A stretch of 64,000 nucleotides of DNA from the NCBI RefSeq assembly GCF_000710345.2, contig NZ_KL537415.1, forward strand, positions 40,433-104,432, in the 5' to 3' direction. This DNA comes from Curtobacterium sp. S6 (GTDB taxonomy: Bacteria > Actinomycetota > Actinomycetes > Actinomycetales > Micrococcaceae). The notes beneath the pieces are model-generated. The model saw only the letters and a program-made list of their open reading frames with translations, made no database searches and was not told the DNA's origin. Numbering within the stretch: the first letter of the stretch is position 1; each line of letters begins with the position of its first letter. The position numbers were made by a program, and so were the translations under genes. Below are positions 52,729 through 60,084 of this stretch, piece by piece.

Positions 52729-53745
52729 ATGAGCTTCCGCGGAATTGTCATCGAACAGACCGTCGAGAAGGGCCGGATCCGGGACCACAGCGCCGAAATC
52801 CAAGATATTCCAGAAAGTTTTCTCGAGGGGTCGGGCGGTGACGCGCCCGTTGATATCGACGTCATGTACTCCGGCATCAACTACAAGGATGGCTTGGCGG
52901 TGGCCGGCAAGCCCGGCGTCGCACGGACCTCGCCCTTGATCCCAGGAATCGACCTCGTCGGCAAGGTCACCGCGTCGAAGGATGATCGGTTCAGCTCGGG
53001 CCAGACGGTCGTGCTGACCGGTGGCGGTGCCGGCGAATCGGCCCACGGCGGTCTCGCAACCCGGGCGCGCGTCTCGGGCGAATACCTGGTCGCGTTGCCG
53101 GAAGGCTTTGACGCCCGTCGGGCAGCCGCGATCGGCACCGCCGGATTCACCGCGATGCTGTCGATCCTCGCCCTCGAGCGGGAAGGCCTCACGCCCGACG
53201 ACGGCCCCGTCGTCGTCACCGGTGCGGCCGGCGGCGTCGGGTCCACGGCGATCGCCGTTCTGGCCAAGCTCGGGTACTCGGTCACTGCCGCGACCGGCCG
53301 CGTCGAAAGCCAGGGCGACTACCTGCGCAAACTTGGCGCAACCGACATCATCGACCGCAGCGAGCTGTCCGAAAAGGGACCGGCCTTGCAGAAGCGCCGG
53401 TGGGCCGCGGGCCTCGACACGGCGGGGTCCACGACCCTGGCGAACATTCTCTCCCAGACCCAGGACGAGGGCGTCGTGACCACGTGCGGACTCGCGCAGG
53501 GCCCGGATCTACCGGCGACGGTCATGCCGTTCATCCTTCGCGGCGTCACCCTCGTGGGCATCAATTCCGTGACCGCACCTCGCGCGGTGCGCGAACAGGC
53601 GTGGAAGCGGCTCGCCGATGACCTCAGCACCGACCTGCTGGACCAGATGACCGACGAGATCACCCTGGACGACGTCCCCGCCCGTGCGGACGCCATCCTG
53701 GCGGGAGAAGTCCGCGGGCGCACCGTCGTGTCCGTGAACGGCTAG
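52729..53745 (+). CDS. YhdH/AcuI-type acryloyl-CoA reductase (MDR superfamily)
   Basis: The 338-residue zinc-free medium-chain reductase has MYSGINYKDGLAVAG, IPGIDLVGKV, the NADPH-binding VVVTGAAGGVGSTAIAVLAKLG and C-terminal LVGINSVTAPRAVREQAWKRLA. AcuI enzymes reduce acryloyl-CoA to propionyl-CoA and are also annotated as quinone oxidoreductases. ATG 52729 follows AAGGAGG by 6 nt. It is a single-gene unit. Confidence 0.9.
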   Translation: MSFRGIVIEQTVEKGRIRDHSAEIQDIPESFLEGSGGDAPVDIDVMYSGINYKDGLAVAGKPGVARTSPLIPGIDLVGKVTASKDDRFSSGQTVVLTGGGAGESAHGGLATRARVSGEYLVALPEGFDARRAAAIGTAGFTAMLSILALEREGLTPDDGPVVVTGAAGGVGSTAIAVLAKLGYSVTAATGRVESQGDYLRKLGATDIIDRSELSEKGPALQKRRWAAGLDTAGSTTLANILSQTQDEGVVTTCGLAQGPDLPATVMPFILRGVTLVGINSVTAPRAVREQAWKRLADDLSTDLLDQMTDEITLDDVPARADAILAGEVRGRTVVSVNG

Positions 53746-53766
53746 AGAAGACGATGCGGTCGTGCT

Positions 53767-53789
53767 GGGCCGCGAACTGGCTGCGGCCC
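53767..53789. terminator. Candidate terminator between convergent genes
   Basis: A 7-bp GC stem GGGCCGC/GCGGCCC (53767-53773 with 53783-53789), 9-nt loop, no T run. Confidence 0.4.
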
Positions 53790-53849
53790 TCGGCCCATCA
53801 CCCCGGCAGGCCCCCGAAGATCCGCCGCCGGCCGGGCGATGGCCCGGGG

Positions 53850-54698
53850 TTAGTCGTCGGGCAATTCGGTCTGCATCGTCTCGACCACCGCGATGAGCCG
53901 TTCGCGCTCCCGGCAGTCGATCCGCACCCCGGCGTCTTCAACTGCGGCCACGACCTCCGCGGGCGACAATCGCTCCTGGCGGGTCTCCTGCCCCCGCTCG
54001 CGGACCGTGCGTCCAGCCTCGGTCACGGTCACGTGGCCGTTATCGGTGTGCCGCATGACCATCAGGTGCCGCGTGAACGGGCCCAGGGTGGTCATCGAGG
54101 TGACCGCGTGGCCGGCGGACACATCCGCCGGAACCACCGGTAGCTCGTCGATGACGTGCTGCACCTCCCCGTCGCGGCGGAACTCCCACGCCGTCGAGGC
54201 ACCCTGCCCGGTCCGGGCCAGGGATAACACACGGTCGTTCTCGACGTGCTCGGCGCCGTCCTCCCACGGCATCGGCTCACACAGGCTAAACCCGAACCCG
54301 GGATCACAGAGGTAATCGCGTCCGGCAAGGCTCACGCGGACGGTCAGGTGGGTGCGGGTATTCTCCGGGCCTCCCACGCGGCCGAGGTGGCGCGTGACCG
54401 ACAATCCGAGGCGTTCCAGGATCCCGGCGAACAGCTGCGCGTGCTCGAAGCAGTATCCCCCGCGGCGCCGTTCCACGAGTTGCGCGAAGACCACCTCGGG
54501 CGTAACCCCAGGATGGTCCCCCAGCAGGACCTGCACGTTGCTGAACGGCAGGCTCCGGACGTGCGCGGTGTGCAACGCCTTGAGCGTTTCCAGGTCGGGT
54601 GCGGCCTCGCCGAATTCGGCAGGGAGGCCCACGGCGCTGAGGTACGCGGCGACGTCGTACGCGCCGACGCCCCACGACGAACGGTCTGCGGTGTCCAT
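53850..54698 (-). CDS. Arylamine N-acetyltransferase
   Basis: The 282-residue protein has the Cys-His-Asp triad: C83 in RRRGGYCFEHAQLF, H117 in ENTRTHLTV and D132 in YLCDPGFG. It transfers acetyl (or propionyl) from CoA to arylamines and hydrazines by a ping-pong route. ATG 54698 has AGGGGAG upstream; a much longer in-frame extension over the neighbouring transporter is not real. It lies 45 bp after the sugar-porter gene on the same strand, possibly co-transcribed. Confidence 0.92.
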   Translation of the reverse strand: MDTADRSSWGVGAYDVAAYLSAVGLPAEFGEAAPDLETLKALHTAHVRSLPFSNVQVLLGDHPGVTPEVVFAQLVERRRGGYCFEHAQLFAGILERLGLSVTRHLGRVGGPENTRTHLTVRVSLAGRDYLCDPGFGFSLCEPMPWEDGAEHVENDRVLSLARTGQGASTAWEFRRDGEVQHVIDELPVVPADVSAGHAVTSMTTLGPFTRHLMVMRHTDNGHVTVTEAGRTVRERGQETRQERLSPAEVVAAVEDAGVRIDCRERERLIAVVETMQTELPDD

Positions 54699-54742
54699 GG
54701 GCTCCCCTCTTTCGACGACGGTCCCCAACGGGACCCGTGGAA

Positions 54743-56191
54743 TTACAACTTCGGCATCCGGGCCTTCTGTCGACGCGGCACGGTCAGGGTGTCCGTCTCC
54801 TCGAGCGCAACGCCCTTGGTCTCCGGGATGAAGAAGTACGCGAAGGGCAGGCTGATCAGGGCGAACAGCGCGAACAGGCCGTAGGAGAACGCCAGCGAGA
54901 ATCCGGCAAGAACCGGGAAGAGCATGCTCACCGCGAAGTTCGCCAACCAGTTGGCGGCGGTCGCGAGCCCCATGGCCTTGGCGCGGATCGTATTCGGGAA
55001 CACCTCGCCGAGCATGAGCCACAGCAGCGGTCCCCAGGTGGCACCGAAGGAGATCACGAAGATATTCGCGAAGACCAAGGCGATCGGGCCCCACGCGCCC
55101 GGCAGGGACGGGCTGCCGTCGACGGTCACGGACTGCGTGAACGCGATGGCCATGATCGCGAGGGACACGAACATGCCGATCGATCCGCCCAGCAACAAGG
55201 GACGACGCCCGATCTTGTCCACCAGGCCGATCGCGATCAGCGTGACCAGAACGTTGGTGACCGAGGTGATCACCGAGATCATGAACGAATTGGACTCGTC
55301 GAAGCCGACCGAGCTCCACAGCGTGGTCGAGTAGTAGAAGATCACGTTGATGCCCACGAACTGCTGAAGGACCGCCATGATGATGCCGACCCACACGATC
55401 GGACGCAGGCCAAACGCCTTGCCCCGGATCGATCCGGAGTTGGCCTGCCGGTCGGCCTCGATGGCCTCGGTAATCTCGGTCATCTCGGACTCCACCTTGT
55501 CCGAGGCGACGATGGTTTCAAGGACGCGGTGCGCATCCTCGACTTTGCCCTGGAGCACCAGCGAACGCGGCGATTCCGGGAGCCCCCACGAGACGATGCC
55601 GTACACCACGGCCGGGATGACGCCGACGATGAACATCCAGCGCCACGCCTCGATGCCGAACCAGAGCTGATTCACGGCGCCTCCGGCGCTGTTGGCGATC
55701 ACGGCGTCCGAGAGCAGGGCCACGAAGATACCGATCGTGATGGCCAGCTGCTGCATCGAGCCCAAACGGCCGCGGCTGTCCTTCGGGGAAATCTCCGCGA
55801 TGTACGCCGGGGCGGTCACCGAGGCGATGCCGATTCCGAGACCACCGATCACGCGCCAAGCGGTCAGGTCCCATTCGTTGAAAGCCAGGCCCGCGCCGAG
55901 CGAGCTGGCGAGGAAGAACACCGAGCCCAAGACCATGGCCTTGGTGCGCCCCCACTTATTGGAGATCGGACCCGCGATCCACGCGCCAATGGCGCAACCG
56001 AGCAACGCGCTGGCCACGGCGAAACCCGTCATGGCCGAGGACAGATGGAAGGTTCCTTGGATCGAATCGACCGCGCCGTTGACCACGGAGGAATCGAAAC
56101 CGAAAAGGAAGCCGCCGAGGGCGCCCGAGAATGCGAGGACCTTAACGCGCCGGCTGGAGCGCGCAGCGGATCCGGTGGGAGAAGTACTCAT
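54743..56191 (-). CDS. Sugar porter family MFS transporter
   Basis: The 482-residue protein has 12 membrane helices. Sugar porter signatures are GGFLFGFDSSVVNGAV, the loop-2 KWGRTKAM, PAYIAEISPKDSRGRLGSMQQL, the QQFVGINVIFYYS of helix 7 and the closing PETKG. It is a probable H+-coupled importer of hexose or inositol-type substrate. ATG 56191 has GGAGC upstream; the ATG 27 nt earlier is less likely. Confidence 0.93.
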   Translation of the reverse strand: MSTSPTGSAARSSRRVKVLAFSGALGGFLFGFDSSVVNGAVDSIQGTFHLSSAMTGFAVASALLGCAIGAWIAGPISNKWGRTKAMVLGSVFFLASSLGAGLAFNEWDLTAWRVIGGLGIGIASVTAPAYIAEISPKDSRGRLGSMQQLAITIGIFVALLSDAVIANSAGGAVNQLWFGIEAWRWMFIVGVIPAVVYGIVSWGLPESPRSLVLQGKVEDAHRVLETIVASDKVESEMTEITEAIEADRQANSGSIRGKAFGLRPIVWVGIIMAVLQQFVGINVIFYYSTTLWSSVGFDESNSFMISVITSVTNVLVTLIAIGLVDKIGRRPLLLGGSIGMFVSLAIMAIAFTQSVTVDGSPSLPGAWGPIALVFANIFVISFGATWGPLLWLMLGEVFPNTIRAKAMGLATAANWLANFAVSMLFPVLAGFSLAFSYGLFALFALISLPFAYFFIPETKGVALEETDTLTVPRRQKARMPKL

Positions 56192-56484
56192 GCTTCTCGC
56201 TCCTTTGAGAGGGGTCATGAAAAAACGAAAATCTACCCTACAAGCTACTCCTGATAGCCGGGCGTCGCGCCCCCGAAAAAACGAACCGGACTAGGGGATC
56301 CTTCGCATCGGGCGACGCACCGGGGCGCAAAATTTTCGCGGGCCGCTCTGTCCCGGAGCCGAAGACCGCCGCGTCGGAATCATTGTCAGGTCTACCCCGA
56401 ACTACAGGCCCCTCCACTGACCGGGAATTGCGGAATTGACATGATTTTTCATGACACTTCCCGCACCAATCCGGAGAAATACTC

Positions 56485-57078
56485 ATGCGAAAATTCCTCG
56501 TGGCCGTCCTGACCACCGTCGTCGTCATCGCCGCCCTGGCGGCGGTCACCGCCGTATGGGACCGCTCGGCCGCCGCAAAACGCGAACAATCCGCGCAACG
56601 GGCCGTTGAGACGGTCGTGCCTCAGGACCGGATTTCGAGCGTCGACATCCACGGGCTGCCCCACATCATGTACCAGGTCATGGACATGGACTCGACCGCC
56701 TACGTGGACGTCAAGCCATCCGGCCAGGCCAAGGAAGAACAGTTCATCGTCAATAACGTCAAGGACGACTCCTACGGCAACTTCACGCGCCTCCTGCGGT
56801 TCCCCAAGCCCTCGGCGGAGGTCAAGCCTGCCCCCAATCCCGACGGCAGCTTCACCAATAAGGCCACCGTCAACGGCGAACCCACGGAGTACACGGTCGT
56901 CCAGGACACCGTTGCCCCGGGCGGCAACCTCCAAATCCGCGACCAAACGGGAAAGATCGTGGTGGATTCCCCGCTCGAGACCAAGAAGACCGCACATATC
57001 GGGCAACCGTTCGTGATGGATGACAACATCTCGGTCGACGTCAGCTACGACGCGGATTCCGCGACGACCGGGAGCTGA
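56485..57078 (+). CDS. Signal-anchored envelope protein, DUF2993/LmeA-like
   Basis: The 197-residue product has an N-terminal membrane anchor (KFLVAVLTTVVVIAALAAV). An extracytoplasmic domain follows, with the phrase SSVDIHGLPHIMYQVMDMDSTAYVDV, which recalls the VxIxGFPFL...V pattern of DUF2993/LmeA lipid-binding proteins. The match is by eye and moderate. CCGGAG before the ATG. The following repeat protein gene starts 62 bp later and may be co-transcribed. Confidence 0.6.
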   Translation: MRKFLVAVLTTVVVIAALAAVTAVWDRSAAAKREQSAQRAVETVVPQDRISSVDIHGLPHIMYQVMDMDSTAYVDVKPSGQAKEEQFIVNNVKDDSYGNFTRLLRFPKPSAEVKPAPNPDGSFTNKATVNGEPTEYTVVQDTVAPGGNLQIRDQTGKIVVDSPLETKKTAHIGQPFVMDDNISVDVSYDADSATTGS

Positions 57079-57140
57079 GCGCGACTGTCGACGGCAGTCA
57101 TTGACTGTGTATCGTGGGACACACTTCTGATAGGAGGCCC

Positions 57141-57836
57141 ATGAGCAAATCCCGCACGTCGAAAACTCGCAGGCCGAAAAAGGGCGCCCCGTCCGCCTCG
57201 CCGTCCACACCCGGACCGGAGAAGGATTCCCGGGCTCCGGAGTCCGCCGCGGACCCGGCCGCCGGGACGTCGGCCGAGGCCTCGGTCAGCGACGGCGGGT
57301 CGGATCGGGCCTCCGAGCGGAAGGGTGCCCCCGACGCCGCGGCCGAGGGCCAGACGTCCCCCGAGTCCCGTCCGGGCTCGGATGCCGCCCGCAAGACCCC
57401 CGAGCGCGCGTCGCCCGACGCCGCGCGCAAGGCCCCGGACGCCGCACGGAAGGAACCCGACGCGGCCCGAAAAGCCCCTGAGGCTGCCCGCACCTCGCCG
57501 GATGCGGCCCGGACCGCCCCCGACGCCGCGCGCAAGGCCCCGGATGCGGCCCGCAAGGCTCCGGATGAAACGACCCCGGGCGCGGCCGCCGATGCCGATG
57601 CGAACGCCACCGACGGTCAGTCACCCGCCTCGCCCGCGTCCCCGGGACCGGCCGCCACCGCGACCCCCGGGTCACGACCACAGGCCGCGCAGGCCTCCAC
57701 CGGCCCGCGGATCGCCAAACACCCCGCGGGCCATACCACCAATACCGTGATCCTGACAGGACTAATGGTGGTGAGCGTGGCACTTCTCGCGGCTATTTTC
57801 GTGGCCCTCGTCGTGTTCAAGGCTCCGGGATTCTAA
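57141..57836 (+). CDS. Tail-anchored protein with heptapeptide DAARKAP repeats
   Basis: The 231-residue product is basic then Pro/Ala/Ser-rich and disordered. It has eight [DE]AAR[KT]xP heptads between residues 81 and 141, then one C-terminal membrane helix (TVILTGLMVVSVALLAAIFVALVVF). ATG 57141 follows TAGGAGG. No enzyme motif. The Lys/Arg-rich repeats could bind nucleic acid or acidic wall polymers, which is inference. Confidence 0.7.
   Translation: MSKSRTSKTRRPKKGAPSASPSTPGPEKDSRAPESAADPAAGTSAEASVSDGGSDRASERKGAPDAAAEGQTSPESRPGSDAARKTPERASPDAARKAPDAARKEPDAARKAPEAARTSPDAARTAPDAARKAPDAARKAPDETTPGAAADADANATDGQSPASPASPGPAATATPGSRPQAAQASTGPRIAKHPAGHTTNTVILTGLMVVSVALLAAIFVALVVFKAPGF
57381..57563 (+). 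repeat. Eight coding heptapeptide (21-bp) repeats
   Basis: Units DAARKTP, DAARKAP (three exact early or late copies among variants DAARKEP, EAARTSP, DAARTAP) at residues 81-87 and 93-141. One 5-residue spacer (ERASP) breaks the array. Likely to vary in copy number among strains. Confidence 0.85.
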
Positions 57837-57911
57837 GATTTGAACACAGTGGTTCATCGAGGCTAACCGAGCCGGCCCATTTTCGCCGGGCGACGTTGGC
57901 GAAAGGAAGGA

Positions 57912-58796
57912 ATGGCAGACGTGCGAATCCTTCGAATATTCAACAACAACGTCGTCCTCGCGGAAACCGAGACCGGTGACCAGGTCGTGGCGATCGGCCG
58001 CGGCCTGGCCTTCGGCAAAAAGAAGGGCCAGCTCGTCGAGGCCGAAGCGGTGGCCCAGAAGTTCTACCCGGAACACCAGGGGGAAGAACAACTCACCGCG
58101 ATGCTCTCCGAAATCCCCGCGGACGTGCTCTCTGTGGCGACCGATCTGGAAAGAATGGCCCGCGAGGACATGGGCGCGAGCATCTCGCACTCTTTCATTC
58201 TTCCGCTCGCGGACCACATCAACTACGCGATCGTTCGCGCCTCCGAGGGATTGCGCATCGAATACCCCCTGAGCATCGAGGTCGAGCACCTCTACCCCAA
58301 GGAGACCGCCTTCGGTCGCCGGGCCATCGCCGTGATCAACGAGCGTCTCGGCGTGAACCTCCCCGAGGACGAGTCGACCCCCTTGGCGCTCCACCTGGTC
58401 AACTCGCAGTTCGCGACCGAGGATCTGGTCAAGACCTTCAAGATGACGGAGGTTTTCACCGAAATCTTCGACGTGATCTCCTCGGCCTACGGCCGCGAAC
58501 TCAACCAATCGAACCTCTCCGTGGCCCGATTCGTCACCCACCTGCGCTATCTCTTCGTCCGCGCCGAGCAAGGACACCACGCGAGCACCGAGGATCCGGC
58601 GTTCCCCGCGATCCACGACGCCGTGCGGTCGGGGTACCCGCGCGCCTACGACTGCGCGTACAAGGTCGTGCTCCTCCTCCAGGTGCACCTGCGCCAGGAG
58701 CTCTCCGAGGACGAGCACACCTACCTGACCATGCACATCGCCCGACTCGCCACGGACCTCTGGGGCGACGATGCCTCGTCGTCTGCGAGACAATAG
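57912..58796 (+). CDS. LicT/BglG-type transcription antiterminator with two PRDs
   Basis: The 294-residue protein has an N-terminal CAT RNA-binding domain (about 1-58: RILRIFNNNVVLAETETGDQVVAIGRGLAFGKKKG). PRD1 (about 70-170, HINYAIVRA with phospho-His) and PRD2 (about 175-280, HLRYLFVR and HIARLATDL) follow. In the family, PTS-dependent phosphorylation controls RNA binding. No PTS gene and no evident RAT hairpin lie nearby, so its target is elsewhere. GAAAGGAAGG precedes the ATG. Confidence 0.92.
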   Translation: MADVRILRIFNNNVVLAETETGDQVVAIGRGLAFGKKKGQLVEAEAVAQKFYPEHQGEEQLTAMLSEIPADVLSVATDLERMAREDMGASISHSFILPLADHINYAIVRASEGLRIEYPLSIEVEHLYPKETAFGRRAIAVINERLGVNLPEDESTPLALHLVNSQFATEDLVKTFKMTEVFTEIFDVISSAYGRELNQSNLSVARFVTHLRYLFVRAEQGHHASTEDPAFPAIHDAVRSGYPRAYDCAYKVVLLLQVHLRQELSEDEHTYLTMHIARLATDLWGDDASSSARQ

Positions 58797-58895
58797 CAGC
58801 GGACGCATGAGCCGCCACGAGACCCTCCCCCGGAGACCACGCTCGGCATCGGCGGAACGCACCACAGAACGAGACCACCACAGGGAGATCAGCAC

Positions 58896-59891
58896 GTGAA
58901 CGCAGGCCAGCACCCGAGAACATCCATCGTCATGCCGGTCTACCGGACCGCGGCCCGGGTGGTCTCCTCGATCGAGTCCGTGCTGGCGCAGACCGATCCC
59001 GACTTCGAGCTGCTCGTCATGATCGATGGTTCCCCGGACAATTCCTCGGAGGTCATCGAGGGCTACCTCCGCGAGCACCCTGACGAGCGCGTTCGGGTCT
59101 TCGACAATCCCGTCAACGCCGGCGTCTCCGCGGTGCGGAATCAGGCCCTGGACGAGGCGCGCGGCGACTGGATCGCGTTCATCGACTCGGACGATCACTT
59201 CCGACCCAATTTCCTCTCGACGATGCACGCGTTCGCCGCGTCCTCCGACGCGAGCCTCGTGGTCTCGAGCCACACGCTCTTGAGCACCGACGGCACCCAG
59301 CGCGACCGTCAAGCGGGGTCCCCCGGCGTCCGGACGGGGCGGGACGCCGCGCTGGAACTGCTCTCGGATAACCTCACGCCCTACGTGTGGGACAAGCTGA
59401 TCTCCGCCGAGTCCATCCGCGACGTTCGTTTCCACACCGACGTTCACCGCGCCGAGGACGCCCTCTTCTGCCTGGCCGCCTACGCGAATTCCCGCCGGGT
59501 CGCGGTGATCCCGACCTCCCTGTACGAATACACCGTGGACCCGCACTCCGCCACGTGGGGCAAGGTCACCCCGGTGACCGAGAGCGACACCCTGGTATCC
59601 CTGATGCGCGACGTCGCCGGCCCCCTTCTGAACACCTCGCGCGGGCGGAAGGCCTATGAGGTCTCTTACATCTTGACCTACCTCAACAACGCCCAGCAGG
59701 CCATCGTCATGGAGAGCCCGGACGGGAAAAAGGTCATCGAAGAGTGCCGGGAACGCATCGACTGGGCGAAGCTTCCCACGATTCTGCGGGCAAAACCGGT
59801 GTTCGGATTGGCCGGAATTCTGATCAAAGTCTCGCCGCGCCTCTACAGAATTCTCTACGGCGCCTATATCCAAAAGATGTACGGAATCTGA
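58896..59891 (+). CDS. GT2 family glycosyltransferase
   Basis: The 331-residue product has an N-terminal GT-A domain: TSIVMPVYRTAARVVSSIES, VMIDGSPDNS, GVSAVRNQALDEARGDWIAFIDSDD with the DXD. A C-terminal helical region ends with a short amphipathic tail. GTG 58896 follows AGGGAG. It probably elongates a wall or capsule glycan. No partner genes adjoin it. Confidence 0.88.
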   Translation: MNAGQHPRTSIVMPVYRTAARVVSSIESVLAQTDPDFELLVMIDGSPDNSSEVIEGYLREHPDERVRVFDNPVNAGVSAVRNQALDEARGDWIAFIDSDDHFRPNFLSTMHAFAASSDASLVVSSHTLLSTDGTQRDRQAGSPGVRTGRDAALELLSDNLTPYVWDKLISAESIRDVRFHTDVHRAEDALFCLAAYANSRRVAVIPTSLYEYTVDPHSATWGKVTPVTESDTLVSLMRDVAGPLLNTSRGRKAYEVSYILTYLNNAQQAIVMESPDGKKVIEECRERIDWAKLPTILRAKPVFGLAGILIKVSPRLYRILYGAYIQKMYGI

Positions 59892-60084
59892 CGTTCCCCG
59901 AAAATCCGCCCGACCGGGCCCGGACGAGCACCATGACGGTATCGTGCAAATTTTAAGTCCTTGACACCGAGGCATTCCTCAAACATGATTTCGAAAGAGT
60001 GCAAAATTTCATTCGTGGCCCCCACGAACGCGATTCCGCCTCGATCAATCTCACTCTTTCGCACCCTGAGTTGTTAAGGTCCCC

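Noticed and set aside
52426-52732. Overlapping plus-strand frames of about 90 codons
   Set aside because: No ribosome site, Arg/Pro/Ser-rich composition and no recognisable motif; treated as non-coding.
54699-55394. N-terminal extension of the arylamine acetyltransferase frame
   Set aside because: It overlaps the sugar porter in another frame; the family begins at ATG 54698, which has a ribosome site.
56437-56459. TTGACA box before the DUF2993-like gene
   Set aside because: Good -35 but no acceptable -10 at 16-18 bp, so not called as a promoter.
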